Source: Zoroaster sp. YZ-2022 (lineage: Eukaryota > Echinodermata > Asteroidea > Forcipulatida > Zoroasteridae). From it: a DNA stretch of 64,000 nucleotides. Location of the stretch: NCBI GenBank assembly GCA_029582265.1, contig CM055835.1, positions 15,919,580 to 15,983,579 of the forward strand, written 5' to 3'. The notes below the pieces were generated by a model. The model made no database searches. It saw only the letters and a list, made by a program, of their open reading frames with translations, and was not told the origin of the DNA. Position 1 is the stretch's first letter, and every line of letters starts with the position of its first letter. Both the position numbers and the translations under genes were made by a program. This document shows, piece after piece, positions 1 through 11,546 of this stretch.

Positions 1-1170
1 CCACCTGTCAGTAGTGTAATTGTATAAACAACTTCTACAAACAATTTTAATAACTTTGGAACTAATAAAGAAACCCGTTGTCACTTATTTTTGTTCAATC
101 AAAGTGTATGATCTCAAAATTTGGTTCAAGTTTAGTCAGAATATTCACGTGATTGCATATAATCGGACTCACTCAACCAATGAGCTACACGTAAGCGAAG
201 ACATGTTTTTGGTCACTTATGCCAAAAACATGCCTTCTATGTCTGCACATATATACATGCACCTACCTCAATTTGCTGTGTATCCTCCAGGGCTTGAATG
301 AGCTCGGCCATTTTGAAATTCTGTGAAGTAATTGCGTTGCAAGTAATTGTTATTACTATCTTGGGTTACGTTCGAGTGGGCTTACCCAAGCATACAGTGT
401 ATGAACTCTCAAGAGAAAATTGTGCACTCAGTACACAACACAAGTGACAACATGATACAGACAGTTCAGGGTTCTGCCCAGGAATTTTTTAGCGCCAGAA
501 AAAAAAATTAAGTCTCAGGACTCAAATCCCATAACACAGAATGGGGGTGTTATTTTGAGCTATCCAGTATATAAATTATTCAATTTTTACTGGTAAAGAT
601 AACATCTGTAATCTTTTATTGATAATTTGTGAAAGGAAATACAATGTAGGCAAGTTGGAAAATGAATACTGGTCGGAAAAGAAAACATTTTTTGCCAGTG
701 GTGGTCACGGGATCCTGAGTGCCGGTCAGGGTTTCCAGCGCCGACCATCGTGGGCAGAAACCCGACAGTTGATATGTTCAAATAACGTGACAATGATGAA
801 AGATGTTTACTTGGGTGCTTTCTTAAAGAGAAGGTACACACAACATTGGCAATTAAATTACTACAAAATTACAACATTATTACCCAAAAGCTTACTTGAT
901 GTGAACTTGGCAGTGTTGTAGTCGAGACCACAAAGTCCGAGGCTGAGACCTAGACCCAACAGTTCGAAACCACGACCGAAACCCTTGTGTCCACGACCGA
1001 GACCTTGTGTGTAAATTGCATAATCAAAAGCAAAGAACAAGACGAGTCAAAATTACATGTTAAACAAACTTTTATTGAAATATAATTATTAACTAACATA
1101 TTACCCCTCTTTGTAAAACGATTACAAAATGCTTGAATAGAATGTCGAACCCAACCGTCACTTTTTGTCG
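1..1170. other. Upstream intergenic sequence, nothing recognised
   Basis: The sequence is AT-rich. The short open frames (93, 84 and 100 codons) have no recognisable similarity, compositional support or splice context. A run of clustered CGAGACC/CGACCGA words at 920-1010 looks like a short degenerate tandem repeat. Confidence 0.5.
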
Positions 1171-1174
1171 CTGA

Positions 1175-1499
1175 TTATCCATCCAACTACCACAAGGGTG
1201 AAAATCAGTCAAAATGTTGATATACTTGCCAAGGTACAACATGTATATCTAGTGCACTTAAAAGTCGACCACTGTCAAACCTTACGTGTAGTAAGCACAT
1301 TTACAGGTCAAAATGAGTTGACCGTTTTTGACTGGTAAAAGCATTGTCTGGTATTGTTGAGGGTGGTCAAAATGACAGTAAAAACCAGTCAAAAATGCCC
1401 CTGTGTGCACATTTGGGTCAACAGTCAAAACAGGCAGTTGACTGGTTTTGACCTCTATAGCAACTTCCCACTAAAGTGCAGCTATAGTAGGAGGGTTAA
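1175..1499 (+). repeat. TTAA-type MITE, 'TTAACCCTCCTAC' family, left end decayed
   Basis: The right end is AGTAGGAGGGTTAA and the left end is a decayed counterpart. The interior, with many CAGTCAAAA and TTTTGACTG words, is shared with 16534-16780 and 17615-17695, and in reverse with 42945-43272 and 39455-39695. It is non-coding. Confidence 0.7.
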
Positions 1500-1806
1500 A
1501 AGGCCAAAAAACAGTCTCCAGGTTCTGATCATCAGTCGGCTTCAGGTTTTTTTTTGGTAATCTTTATTTTTTGGCTAACGGGGAAATACTTGATGTATGC
1601 TCTGGGCCCAAATTTCCCATACACAAAGTATGGTGGCTAAGAGAGGCTGCACGAATCGGGCAAACGTTTATACTCCTATGTCAAAAAGTCATTTAAAACA
1701 CAGCATGGCAGAATTCCAATCAATCAGCAATTTTGGCTGCAACATAGAAATAAAAAAAAGAAAATTAAAAATGCCGATGTGCAGGTTTTTTGGGCCAATA
1801 ATGTAA
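1499..1806 (+). repeat. Dispersed repeat, 'AGGCCAAA...GTCTCC' family, copy 1
   Basis: It begins AGGCCAAAAAACAGTCTCC and ends near TTTTTTGGGCC. The body shares CAAATTTCCCAT, GTGGCTAAGAGAGGC and GCACGGCAGAATTCCAAT-type words with copies at 30627-30990 (reverse), 31193-31980, 34822-35221 and 55990-56190. Terminal GGCC-AAA / TTT-GGCC words suggest a MITE. Confidence 0.65.
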
Positions 1807-2308
1807 TCATACCTGCTCATTAAGGTGAAGAATGGACAGATGTAAAGAAGTAAATTATTTTTTAAAGCAAAAATTGTTGATATACGATGACTTCCTCAGT
1901 CATGTTAGTCTGACCTTGTCACCTCATCCCTATCATCTGTAAGTGGCCATCATACGGAAACAGGTCAACTCATATACGTGTCAACTCGTACATGTACATG
2001 TACCTTTACCAATTGTAATCATTGTGGTCAACTCATATGTGTACCAACTCTTTATGCATGCCAACTTGTATGTTACCCAACTCGTACTTTTTCCAACTCG
2101 TACGTAAACATTTTTTTTAAAAGCTGAAATACTGATGATGTATTCAAGATGTGTTCAATGAATTATATATGTTTTATGAATTATATATAATTTGGTTTTT
2201 TCCCCTTTTTTTCAATTAAGGAAAACAAATAAATGGTCTTACTTTTAATTTAATGGTCAAATTGGTCCTTTTCTTATAAACTACATCATGTATACTTATA
2301 ACTGCTTT

Positions 2309-2391
2309 AATTAACGTGTGGATGTGCAGTTGATGATCATCATGCACAAGCACAGCGTGCAATAATCATCAACTGCACGTCCACACGTTAA
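2309..2391. repeat. Hairpin with about 27-bp near-perfect stem
   Basis: TTAACGTGTGGATGTGCAG pairs with CTGCACGTCCACACGTTAA across a short loop that itself contains GCAC/GTGC words. No coding context is visible. It may be a very short fold-back element or a structured RNA. Confidence 0.7.
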
Positions 2392-2628
2392 AGCCATCCA
2401 CAGCGCTGAGGTCATGGTTAACAACCATGACCCTGTTTGAACCAGCGTTTTGGCAAGGCATTATTTTAAATGGGAAATAAATTCTTTCTATGTGTCAGGT
2501 AAGTTTTTCATTATAATTTGCTTGTAAATCGGTTTGATAATTTTACCGAAATAGGTACTGGTCTTCAAATGACTGAATTTTATTGTAGGCCCCCTATTTA
2601 GAAATTACAGGACCCAAAAGATTGGAAA

Positions 2629-3106
2629 GAATGTCGTATCCGACCACCACTTTTTAAGAGGTTTTTTTAAATTTCTTTTTCAACCACTAACCAGTTAAAA
2701 AATGATTCCATCGATTTTTGGGAGTACAGAAAGCGAAAACTATCTTTAAAATCCACTTTTATGATGGCTTTCGGACTTGATTTCCCTTCTTAAAAAATCT
2801 TCCCCTTCAGGAAATAGAAGGATCCTATCATAGTTGCCACTGCGCATGTACAATGACCATGTTGGTCACTTATGGGAGAGTTGACATGACTCAGGAAGTC
2901 ATCGTATACCAAAAATGCCTGATGTTTTCATGAAATAAATATCCTGGAATAATTTGAAGTAGGCCTAGGCCTAGTATCATATATGACATGTCCATCATCA
3001 TCATCCATACGACGTTCTCCACCTTACTATAGTATAGGTAGGCAAGACAAAGATTACATTATTGGTTATATTTAATGAGGAAAACTGGCGGTCGGATACA
3101 ACATTC
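2629..3106. repeat. TIR element, ends GAATGTCGTATCCGACC
   Basis: GAATGTCGTATCCGACC at 2629 is matched in inverted form by GGTCGGATACAACATTC ending at 3106. The interior has no recognised coding sequence. Related words occur near 1139 (GAATGTCGAACCCAACC). Confidence 0.6.
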
Positions 3107-3109
3107 TAC

Positions 3110-3940
3110 CCTAAACTGGTGGTCCTATATGTAGGTCAATCTATTCTTTGAAATAATAAGATGCATTGGCGAACAAAGCTAATTAAATGAATTTGTCCAG
3201 TTTCCGGACAACATCTTTGGAAGTCTTGGTTTCGGCTCGAATTTAATAAGAAAACCACCAGATTTCATGAAAATTATCACAATTAATGATTTTTTTTAAC
3301 ACTTAAGGTGATTGTCCGCCTGTCTGTTTCTTTAGTGGGATTCAGCTGTCTTACGATTTCTTACCTTTTTTGCTATAAATTAGGCGTGTATGCGGGACGC
3401 GTTCGTTGTTGTCATCAGGACAGTCTATTTATTTTACGATGTTGAGGTAGGGCGCCCTCTAGGCTATCTCGTCCCAGGACGAGAATCCTCGTATTCACAT
3501 AAATAATGGGCGATTTAGGAGCTGGTAAAATTATAGTTCCAAGTCCTGCTATTAATATCGATATCGAAACATTTTCTACATGAAGCACCTTTCCTTTATA
3601 AGTTTTAATACACCTTTTTGTGTCTTCTTAATTTTTCCTTTTTTTTCGCATATTCCCATTTGTTTCTGCCGTTGAGTAATAAAAATGTGCAGTGCAAAAC
3701 GAATGCTAGATGTGGCACTACTCAACATGGGCCTCAATCATCTGGATTCTGGAGCATCATAACCCCCTCCCTAACCCCATCCCCAGCAATAGGTCATTGG
3801 AATAAGTAATTCGGTAAAAATGTATGTTTCTTCCTCCCCCTCCCAATATTGCTAGAATGCCTTCAACTACCCCCTCCCTTGGTGCTGGTGCTGCTGCGAT
3901 AGTCTAACACATGAACTTGGTTTCAAAAAACTGTTTTGTT
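3110..3940. other. Unassigned sequence
   Basis: AT-rich sequence. No ORF with recognisable similarity and no clear repeat ends. Confidence 0.4.
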
Positions 3941-3943
3941 GGA

Positions 3944-3980
3944 CCATGGAGGAAGGAAATACTATTTCCTTCCTCCATGG
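3944..3980. repeat. 37-bp perfect palindrome (17-bp arms, 3-bp spacer)
   Basis: CCATGGAGGAAGGAAAT is followed by ACT and its exact reverse complement. It lies just outside the large fold-back element at 4012-5800. Related TCCTTCCTCCATG words recur at 21298 and 21806. Confidence 0.85.
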
Positions 3981-4011
3981 TTGGAATTGGACTATCACCA
4001 GTCCTGTGGCA

Positions 4012-5800
4012 GTATACTATGGAACGCTACAGCTGCCTTCGGTGCCCATATCGCTTCATTCGGCTGATTCACCATTTCATTCGGCCGATTCACCATTTCA
4101 TTCGGCCGATTCACCATTTCATTCTGCTATATCACCATTTCATTCGGCTACTCATCATTTCATTTGCCCAATCATCATTTCATTCGGCTAGTCTTCATTT
4201 CGTTCGCCTTTTCGTCATTTCATTCGGCTAGTCGTCATTTCATTCGGCCATTCACCATTTCATTCGCCCAATCATCATTTCATTCGGCTAGTCTTCATTT
4301 CATTCGGCTATTCACCATTTCATTTGCCCAATCATCATTTCATTCGGCTAGTCTTCATTTCGTTCGGCTTTTCATAATTTCATTCGGCTAGTCATAATTT
4401 CATTCGGCTAGTCATCATTTCATTCGGCTAGTCATCATTTCATTCGGCTATTCACCATTTCATTTGCCACCAAGATCAAGCTAGCTGCGGATTCAACCGC
4501 GGATTCAGCTGCAGGTTTTCTCACGGATTTAACCGGATCGGGTCAGTTTAAAAACTGGATAGGTTGGTCCAGTGCGTGTGAATACTGCACTCAATACGGT
4601 TACGTTTCCACACGGCCGGGCGCAGGCGAAATGAAATGATGATTGCGCCCAGCCTCTGTCGTTAAAAGCGTAATCTTATAACGCCAAAACCACGATATGC
4701 CCTAAGGTGAAATGTCATCTCCATAATTCGTTAACAAAAGTTAACAAAAAATAACATTAAATGGGGCACAAATTGTTTTAACTTTTGACGAGTTGGTCAC
4801 AAATACTCTGCATTGTTTAACTATATATACACGGCATATACCGGCGATAATGGTACATATTCTAGAGTCCCTTTAATTATGAAATATTAATCGTATCAAG
4901 CCAAAACCACGATATGCCCTAAGTTGAAATGTCATCTTTATAATTCATTAACAAAAATTAACATTAAAGGGGGCACAATAAAGTGACGCTAGAATATGTA
5001 CCATTATCGCCGGTATATGCCGTGTATAGTTACACAATGCAGAGTATTTGTGACCAACTCATCAAAAGTTAAAACAATTTGTGCCCCCTATAATGTTAAT
5101 TTTTGTTAATTTTTGTTAACGAATTATGGAGATGACATTTCACCTTAGGGCATATCGTGGTTTTGGCGTTATAAGATTACGCTTTTAACGACAGAGGCTG
5201 GGCGCAATCATCATTTCATTTCGCCTGCGCCTGGCCGTGTGGAAACGTACCGTATTGAGTGCAGTATTCACACGCACTGGACCAACCTATCCAGTTTTTA
5301 AACTGACCCGATCCGGTTAAATCCGTGAGAAAACCTGCAGCTGAATCCGCGGTTGAATCCGCGGCTAGCTTGATCTTGGTGGCAAATGAAATGGTGAATA
5401 GCCGAATGAAATGATGACTAGCCGAATGAAATGATGAAAAGCCGAACGAAATGAAGACTAGCCGAATGAAATGATGATTGGGCAAATGAAATGGTGAATA
5501 GCCGAATGAAATGAAGACTAGCCGAATGAAATGATGATGGGCGAACGAATGAAATGGTGAATGGCCGAATGAAATGACGACTAGCCGAATGAAATGACGA
5601 AAAGGCAAACGAAATGAAGACTAGCCGAATGAAATGATGATTGGGCAAATGAAATGATGAGTAGCCGAATGAAATGGTGATATAGCAGAATGAAATGGTG
5701 AATCGGCCGAATGAAATGGTGAATCGGCCGAATGAAATGGTGAATCAGCCGAATGAAGCGATATGGGCACCGAAGGCAGCTGTAGCGTTCCATAGTATAC
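4012..5800. mobile_element. Fold-back (FB-like) element with long inverted arms of 20-bp sub-repeats
   Basis: The left arm (4012-4865) and right arm (4989-5800) are inverted copies of each other. Each starts with GTATACTATGGAACGC, followed by an array of about 20 copies of a 20-bp unit (CATTTCATTCGGCTAGTCAT) and a unique inner part. The 123-bp centre (4866-4988) carries a third, diverged copy of the inner-arm segment (GCCAAAACCACGATATGCC at about 4899). Long inverted arms made of short direct repeats are the hallmark of Drosophila FB-type elements. The apparent HFIRL-rich reading frames are translations of the 20-bp array and not proteins. No transposase frame is present, so it is non-autonomous. 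Confidence 0.85.
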
Positions 5801-6284
5801 GTATATGCAAGAGCTGTGGGAGGGGTCGATTTGATTCCAAATTACCAATTCCAGTGACAGCCGACACTATTTTGCCAGCTAGTGGGGGGGATTTTTAATA
5901 ATTACGTAGATTGATTTTGTATACTCGGCTTGATTGGATGCATGCGTTACAATAATGTTTGCCGTTACTATTGTAACGTGGTTCTTTATAGGGCCAGGGA
6001 AAGTATTCGCACCGTGCATGAACCGTTGAGGGCACATGTTGTTAGATCACTGTTGGCGAAAGGGCAGCGCGTTGCGAGTGGCATATTTTGCGGAATATCT
6101 CCAGCAATTATTGGCTGGCAGAAGTACACGCGCGCGTAGTATAGCGGCGTAGCCATGGGGGGCCTTGGGAACATGTGCCCCCCCCCACAAATTTCCAGTG
6201 CCCCCCCAGGTGCCCCCTCCCCCACGAAAAATCCTCATCGTGCCCCAAAAAACAGAAAAGAAAAAGAAAAGGGAAAAAACCATG
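5801..6284. other. Unassigned sequence with C-rich low-complexity patch
   Basis: It includes poly-C patches (6178-6230). Similar C-rich sequence resumes after the SINE at 6835-6900, so the SINE probably split one C-rich repeat. Confidence 0.45.
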
Positions 6285-6830
6285 GAGTGTCGTGGCCGAG
6301 CGGTCTAGCGCACCGAACTCAAGTTCTGGTGTTGCCAGCAGCAGGGTGTGGGTTCGAGCCCCGGTCGTGACACTTGTATCCTTGAGCAAGGTACTTAACC
6401 ATAATTGCTTCGTCCTTCGGATGGGACGTAAAGCCGTAGGTCCCGTGTGTTGTATAATGCACGAAAAGTGGATTGTCGTGGCCGAGTGGTCTAGCGCACT
6501 GAACTCAAGTTCTGGTGTTGCCAGCAGCAGAGTGTGGGTTCGAGCCCCGGCCGTGACACCTGTGTCCTTGAGCAAGACACTTAACCATAATTGCTTCTCT
6601 CCACCCAGGGGTTAAATGGGTACCTGTGAAGGCAGAGATGGTTTGCTCTCTATGCGCTAGAAATGGCAGCAATTGAGCTGTATACTCCCCAGGGAGCTGA
6701 GATGGTTTCAGGAATGATTTATGAGCCTTATGAGCCTTATGAGCAGGGATAATAATATAATGCGCCTTGAGCGCCACTTAGTTGGTGGATACGTGCGCTA
6801 TATAAATCTATACATTATTATTATTATTAT
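6285..6830 (+). mobile_element. Dimeric tRNA-Leu-derived SINE, full copy
   Basis: Two tRNA-like units lie in tandem. The first unit has A-box TGGCCGAGCGGTCTA, an anticodon-arm match ACTCAAGTTCTGG (as in tRNA-Leu-CAA) and B-box GGTTCGAGCCCC. The second unit starts near 6475 with TGGCCGAGTGGTCTAG and the same B-box. The body continues with TGAGCAAGACACTTAACC and GAGCTGTATACTCCCCAGG, and closes with TGCGCTATATAAATC and an (ATT)n tail. The unit-1 body matches the SINE at 14725-15157; the unit-2 body matches the monomeric SINEs at 12076-12432 and 35734-36060. Confidence 0.9.
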
Positions 6831-7063
6831 ATACCCTGGGCCCCCCACTGAAAAGCAATTCCCCTGTGCCCCCCGCCCCCCCCCCACCCCCCGCCAAAAA
6901 ACTGAAAAAGTCCTGGCTATTACCATACCATAGCACAGTACAAGTTCACTTGACGCCAAAGTGGCTATCATCAAGTAGACTGATCCCCTGTCTTTATACT
7001 ATAAAGGATAAACACAGGCTTCTGGCGTTACCATTCAAGGGATTTCATTGGATATGTTGTGCT

Positions 7064-7583
7064 GAAGATCTGATGTGTGCTTCCAACCAAGAATCTCGGG
7101 GAAACATGGCGGTCGTGGACAGCATCTGGGCGCGGGCCGCGTTTTCGCGATTGTAACCTGTTTACCCCCAGAGACATGTTTGGGCTTCGGTCATTGGTTA
7201 AGCGTTTTCGCGAGTTCGATTGTGCTGCAATGACGTCATGGTTCGTGACCAAACGTGAACCGAAGTTTGTGATCGGTTACGCCTGGTTTCAAGAAAGCGG
7301 AATGTAAAAAGCAACGACAGTTTTGTTAATTATTTGTATATCTTTCAAGTTTATTTCTAGACCATAGCACTCACGGTATATTTTGAGAAACGTTGATGAT
7401 TGTACACGTCGCAAAATTAAAAAAACAAATCTGGTTACGTTCGCGTTTTCGCGTACGTACCTATATGCCGTCTTGTTAGTGGTAAAGAATAATATGACGT
7501 CAGAAACAAGTAATTTCTGTTTAGGGTCGCAAAAACGCGCCCCTGACGTAATTCAAGAGTTTCAAAGCGTGACGTCAGATCTT
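7064..7583. repeat. TIR element with CRE palindromes, 'GAAGATCTGACGTCA' family, long copy
   Basis: GAAGATCTGATGTGTGCTTCC at the left is inverted as GCGTGACGTCAGATCTTC at the right. The flank 6966-7063 and terminus also match, in reverse, the region 21619-21860. The interior has several GTTTTCGCG words and TGACGTCA octamers at 7231, 7495 and 7570. No coding assignment. Confidence 0.6.
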
Positions 7584-8336
7584 CGGGCTAATCATCAAGA
7601 TATGCTGGGTATAATGGGTATGGTGGGTATGTTTACTTTATTGGATCAAGATGCACACTAAACAACCAACCTCGTGAAAGTTAAAGCTCAATTGATGCAA
7701 AGTCTAAGTCATGCGAAAAGTGTTAAAAAGCATTTGCAAAAATATTTTGGAGCAAAAAGCCTAATTGCTGTCGGGAAAGATATGTATAGTGGCATATTTT
7801 TTCTCTGAAATGACAGCTGCACTTCGGACAGAATGCATATCGCACAATATTTCAACAATTTTGTAATAATATTAAGTAATTACCACTGTTGTACCTAATT
7901 CTATTTTAAGCTATAATATATGATTGTATCACCGGTGTTTTTCGTTATTTTAATGCCAATTTTAGTCCGGCAATTTTCTCTTTCATTTGGGATTTTAATA
8001 ATTATCTTCCTTTTGGCACTTATTGTTACACAATCATCTCACAATTATTACATGAAATAATTGTCTCATTTCAAAGTATTAGCAATGTTTCAATGAAAAC
8101 AAACATTTCCTGACATTGCAGGTAAAACACAGGCGAATCGCTACACTGTAAAAAATAATGGGTAAATGATTTTATGGGCAAAGTAAACCACTTAATTGTT
8201 GGTGAATAATTGTCTAATTTATGGATAAATTGGGACGTTGGGTAAAACTTTGAATTTGCCTGAAATTGGTTACCTTCATTTGCTTAAAAAATGGATTATT
8301 TTTGCAATGGTTGGATATTATTAGGCCTTGCCCATA

Positions 8337-8580
8337 ATGTTGGTTAAATTTATACTCGATTACTCTTCGGTTGGGCACGCGGTACTCGAAAGAACTGGAA
8401 AATGGGCAAAAACGATTCGGGAGTGCACAATAACCAACAGTACAGTTTGGGCAAAGCCCATGTGCTGGCGCGACCGGATTGGATCGTTGTGCATTTTGTT
8501 GCCCGGGTTGATCTGGTTGGACGCGATTGAAGGACTCCTCGTGGAGTGGGGACTGGAAGAGCTTAAAGATTTGTGTATCG
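8337..8580 (+). CDS. SAM-like domain reading frame in transposon, exon A
   Basis: The open frame ends at donor ATCG|GTAAGT (8581) in phase 1. The last residues, WLDAIEGLLVEWGLEELKDL, look like the first helices of a SAM domain. The start is uncertain: ATG at 8337 or 8460, or a further upstream exon. The frame becomes convincing only with exon B, where joining through a canonical GT-AG intron restores the rest of the domain. The function is unknown. SAM domains usually mediate protein or RNA binding. Confidence 0.5.
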
Positions 8581-8984
8581 GTAAGTGTAATATAAAAGAT
8601 TTATTGTATAAATGTAGGAGTTCAGTCATAGATCAGTTTTGCATGACTTAGGTTTCATTCTAAGTTTTGATTAAGCTTGTTGCAACCGTAGATCTCCGCC
8701 TATTGCCAGTCATGCCTTGTTATAACATTACACAATGGAGGCAGAAATAGGCTAATACACTCAAAGTTGAAGCCAAATGACAATATACTGGAAACAGGAC
8801 GTACGTATTGGGCGTAGATTGTATGGTACCACAATGGTTACAGAGTGTGATAACAAGTGAAAACGCATGTGTGATAAATTGCCAGCGCACAAAATATTTT
8901 TCCAACTCAGTATTTGTATCGTATATATTGAGTTTTTTATTTGGTAAAAAATGTAATGTTTTAAACAATTTGATCTTTTCACAG

Positions 8985-9109
8985 AGAATGCAATTGACCT
9001 TGAAGCTATGAGTCTGTTGTCTGAGGATGTCAATCAGGAACCAAGAGGCAGAAAGGACTCCACAGCACTGCGAGCTCTGAGAGCATATACTTCCTTTAAA
9101 AGAATGTAA
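8985..9109 (+). CDS. SAM-like domain reading frame in transposon, exon B
   Basis: After acceptor TTTTCACAG (8984) the sequence completes a Glu codon and reads ENAIDLEAMSLLSEDVNQE. This matches the second half of the SAM consensus (EN-x-ID-x-EAL-x-LL-x-EED). It then reads a basic tail, RGRKDSTALRALRAYTSFKR, and a TAA at 9107. AT|GTAAGG at 9106 could instead be a donor, so the frame may continue in another exon. The 404-bp intron (8581-8984) lies wholly within the transposon. Confidence 0.5.
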
Positions 9110-10070
9110 GGAACACCAGTGGCCAGAACACCAGTCTATGATTTCATAGATATTAAGGACACACATCTACTGGTACACACATTTATGGTTCATTGATATA
9201 ACCTCCCCCTCCCAACAGATAGAGGTGAACAAAAAACAGCACAAAACTGAATTTGACTTGAGAGCAACTCTAAAATTGTGATTGTTTTTTACAGTTCCTT
9301 TTTAGTCTTTGCTTATAAGCATCTATTGGAAAAGAAGTAACAGCACAAAAGTAAATGTGACCTCAGAGCCATACTATAATCAACATCACCAAATTACCAT
9401 TCTAAAAAGTGTAAAGGCCTGTATTAAGAAATTGGAACTACAGTTTCTCAAGTGTAGGCCTTACCCCCCTGCAGCCTCCCCCAGTTGGGAAAACATTTCA
9501 GCATTTTACCAAAAAAATTGATAAATCTGGAAATGTCAAACACACTTGAGATTTTTGGATATTGTTAAGCAAAATATAATCCTTTTCAAAACTAGTTTTG
9601 GTAAAATCCAGAAGCTTCTGTTCCATGTTTTAATCAGTGTGTTGTGATTATCCCCTTTCTCCAAAACAGTATTACTGATCGAAACACTGAATTACACCCA
9701 GTCTTGTAAGAACCAACCGTTTTGTACTCGGTATTCCTTCCTAGTTTACCTCTCGCAAAAAATTATGTCATTGTTTTTGTCCTTTATAGTTCTTTGAAAT
9801 AGTTCTTGGAGTCATGTTTTGTTTGTCAGTGAGAAATCCTGTCTAACCCCTGAGAATTTTTTCTTATTCATCATGTTGTGTTTGTTAGGATAGGAGTTTA
9901 TAACATAGTTGGTTTAGACGTTTTTGAAGAAAATTGAAAACAGTTTTATTTCATAAAAATGATTCTTTGGTAAAAGTCTTTGAAATCTATGGTAATGTGT
10001 GACCAAAAGGTTTGACGTTAATCATATGAAAGTATTTGTTAAATAGTGACTATGTGGACAAAATTTACTT

Positions 10071-10247
10071 GAGCTCTGGAAGTGCCATCCAACTTGTTGG
10101 GAACCTGATATTATTTATCTCAGGAATATAAGATCTCAAAAGAAGAATGTTGTCATCCTGAAATATTTATCTTGAGATAATGGGATGTGGTCATCATGGG
10201 ATAATTATCTCAGAATCTCAACAAGGTGGATGACACTTCCAGAGCTC
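10071..10247. repeat. Short TIR repeat nested in the 8144-10979 transposon
   Basis: GAGCTCTGGAAGTGCCATCC at the left is inverted at the right (GGATGACACTTCCAGAGCTC, one difference). Inside is a smaller inverted pair of TATCTCAGGA / TCTCAGAATC-type words. Confidence 0.7.
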
Positions 10248-11231
10248 CGTAGAGTATAAAAGACAATCACTGTTTTACTTTTGTTCAAAATGAATCAGAA
10301 ACAAGTTGATAATTTATAATCCCTCAAATTATAAACAATTACCGTTTACATGTAAATAAACTATGTAATTTTTATAATTAGCCTAACTTTTGTAATAATG
10401 TAAAATTTATTTGACAGCCGAGACTCTGATGCAATAAAATAATTATCTTTCAGTTAATTGAATAAGAATTTTGTCATTCGTCCTTGCTATGTTAAATGTT
10501 TTGGTTTTTTATTTTTTTAATGTTGTTTTTTAATTTTTTATTTCAGATTACTTTTTTCCCCATTTCGGTAAAAACGCCCAGGAATTGAGCGACAGAATTA
10601 CACAACCATTGGGCAAAAGCTTGGATAATTGTGGGTAAAATCTGCCCAGATTTAGGACACATTGGGGCCCTCTATTACCCATGAGTTGGTTAGATATAAT
10701 GGAAGTAACCACTTGTTGGTAAGGAATTATACCCAATGTTGGATAGTTTTTGACCAACAAATGTAAACTGTGATGTGCTCAATAAATGGTTACATATACA
10801 AGTTGCCCAATAAGTGGTTAATTACATTTAACCAACTGTTGAGACTGTTTAAATTGCCTTGGGTAAATGCTTGACCCAGTAAATGTGGCTAATATCTCGC
10901 CTAATAGATGGGTATGTTGACTATTTGCTCGACGTTGGGCAAAAAGTTGGGTAATTATTTGCCCAATTTTTTTACAGTGTATAAACGGCAAAACAATAAT
11001 GATTTCCTCGCCGGATTTTCGAGTAGGACTGAGTTTCCCTTTTAAAACTACAATGACAGTCTGTTATTTGTTTGGGTTTAACATAAAAACAAATAAATAA
11101 GTAAAACATAGGGAAATTAGAAACAATTCCCCCTTTCGACAGATTTATTGATTACGTCACTGCATGGGTATAATTATTCAAAGCAAGACCGTTCTGCAAC
11201 CGTCACGTTTCATGAGGAAATTATATGACAC

Positions 11232-11546
11232 CATGGACGGATCCAGAACATTTTTTAGGGGGGGCCTGAGAATCAAAAACAATTATTTTTCAGTACTACA
11301 AAAATTACAATGAAATAATCAAAGGGAGAGAAAAACAAAGCACAGTGAGGGGGAAATGAGAGAGGGGGAATACCTTACCGTTTGTTTGTTTATCCTGCAC
11401 ACTGTGGGAATGGGAGTGCGTTCTCCCCTCCTCACGCCCCCCCCCCTCCCTCTCTCTCTCCCTTTTTATTTTTTATTGTTTATAATTTTTTTTTATACGA
11501 TTTTAGGGGATAAACAGCCCCCTTAGCCCCCCTGGATCCGCCAATG
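11232..11546. repeat. TIR element, ends ATGGACGGATCCAG
   Basis: ATGGACGGATCCAG (11233) pairs with CTGGATCCGCCAATG at the right end. G-rich inner left (TTAGGGGGGGCC) and C-rich inner right ends extend the pairing. The interior has a pyrimidine-rich stretch (11440-11465). Non-coding. Confidence 0.65.

Larger units (their letters stand above)
8144..10979 (+). mobile_element. 2.8-kb DNA transposon, TA target duplication, ends CACTGTAAAAAA
   Basis: The left end CACTGTAAAAAATAATGGG and right end (read inwards) CACTGTAAAAAAATTGGGC form TIRs, directly flanked by TA on both sides (8142-8143, 10980-10981). Sub-terminal regions (8150-8330 and 10560-10970) are filled with TTGGGTAA / TTGGTTAA-like words, a usual transposase-binding arrangement. 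It carries a spliced SAM-like frame (8337-9109) and a nested 177-bp TIR repeat (10071-10247). No transposase (DDE) frame is visible, so it is probably non-autonomous. TA duplication fits Tc1/mariner-type integration, but the superfamily is not settled. Confidence 0.75.

Noticed and set aside
4164..4391. HFIRL/FHSA-rich open frames in 3911-4391 and 5216-5848
   Set aside because: They are translations of the 20-bp sub-repeat in the fold-back element, open in several frames and in both arms.
6290..6372. Functional tRNA-Leu gene
   Set aside because: The A- and B-boxes and Leu-CAA-like anticodon arm are present, but it is the head of a repeated dimeric SINE with an imperfect fold.
6108..6615. 146- and 155-codon frames over the SINE
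   Set aside because: Both strands of a tRNA-derived SINE are open by composition; the same frames recur at 14045 and 45930 because the SINE recurs.
8720..9166. 148-codon minus-strand frame
   Set aside because: It is antisense to the SAM-like exon B and its intron, with no similarity, whereas the plus strand has matched splice sites.
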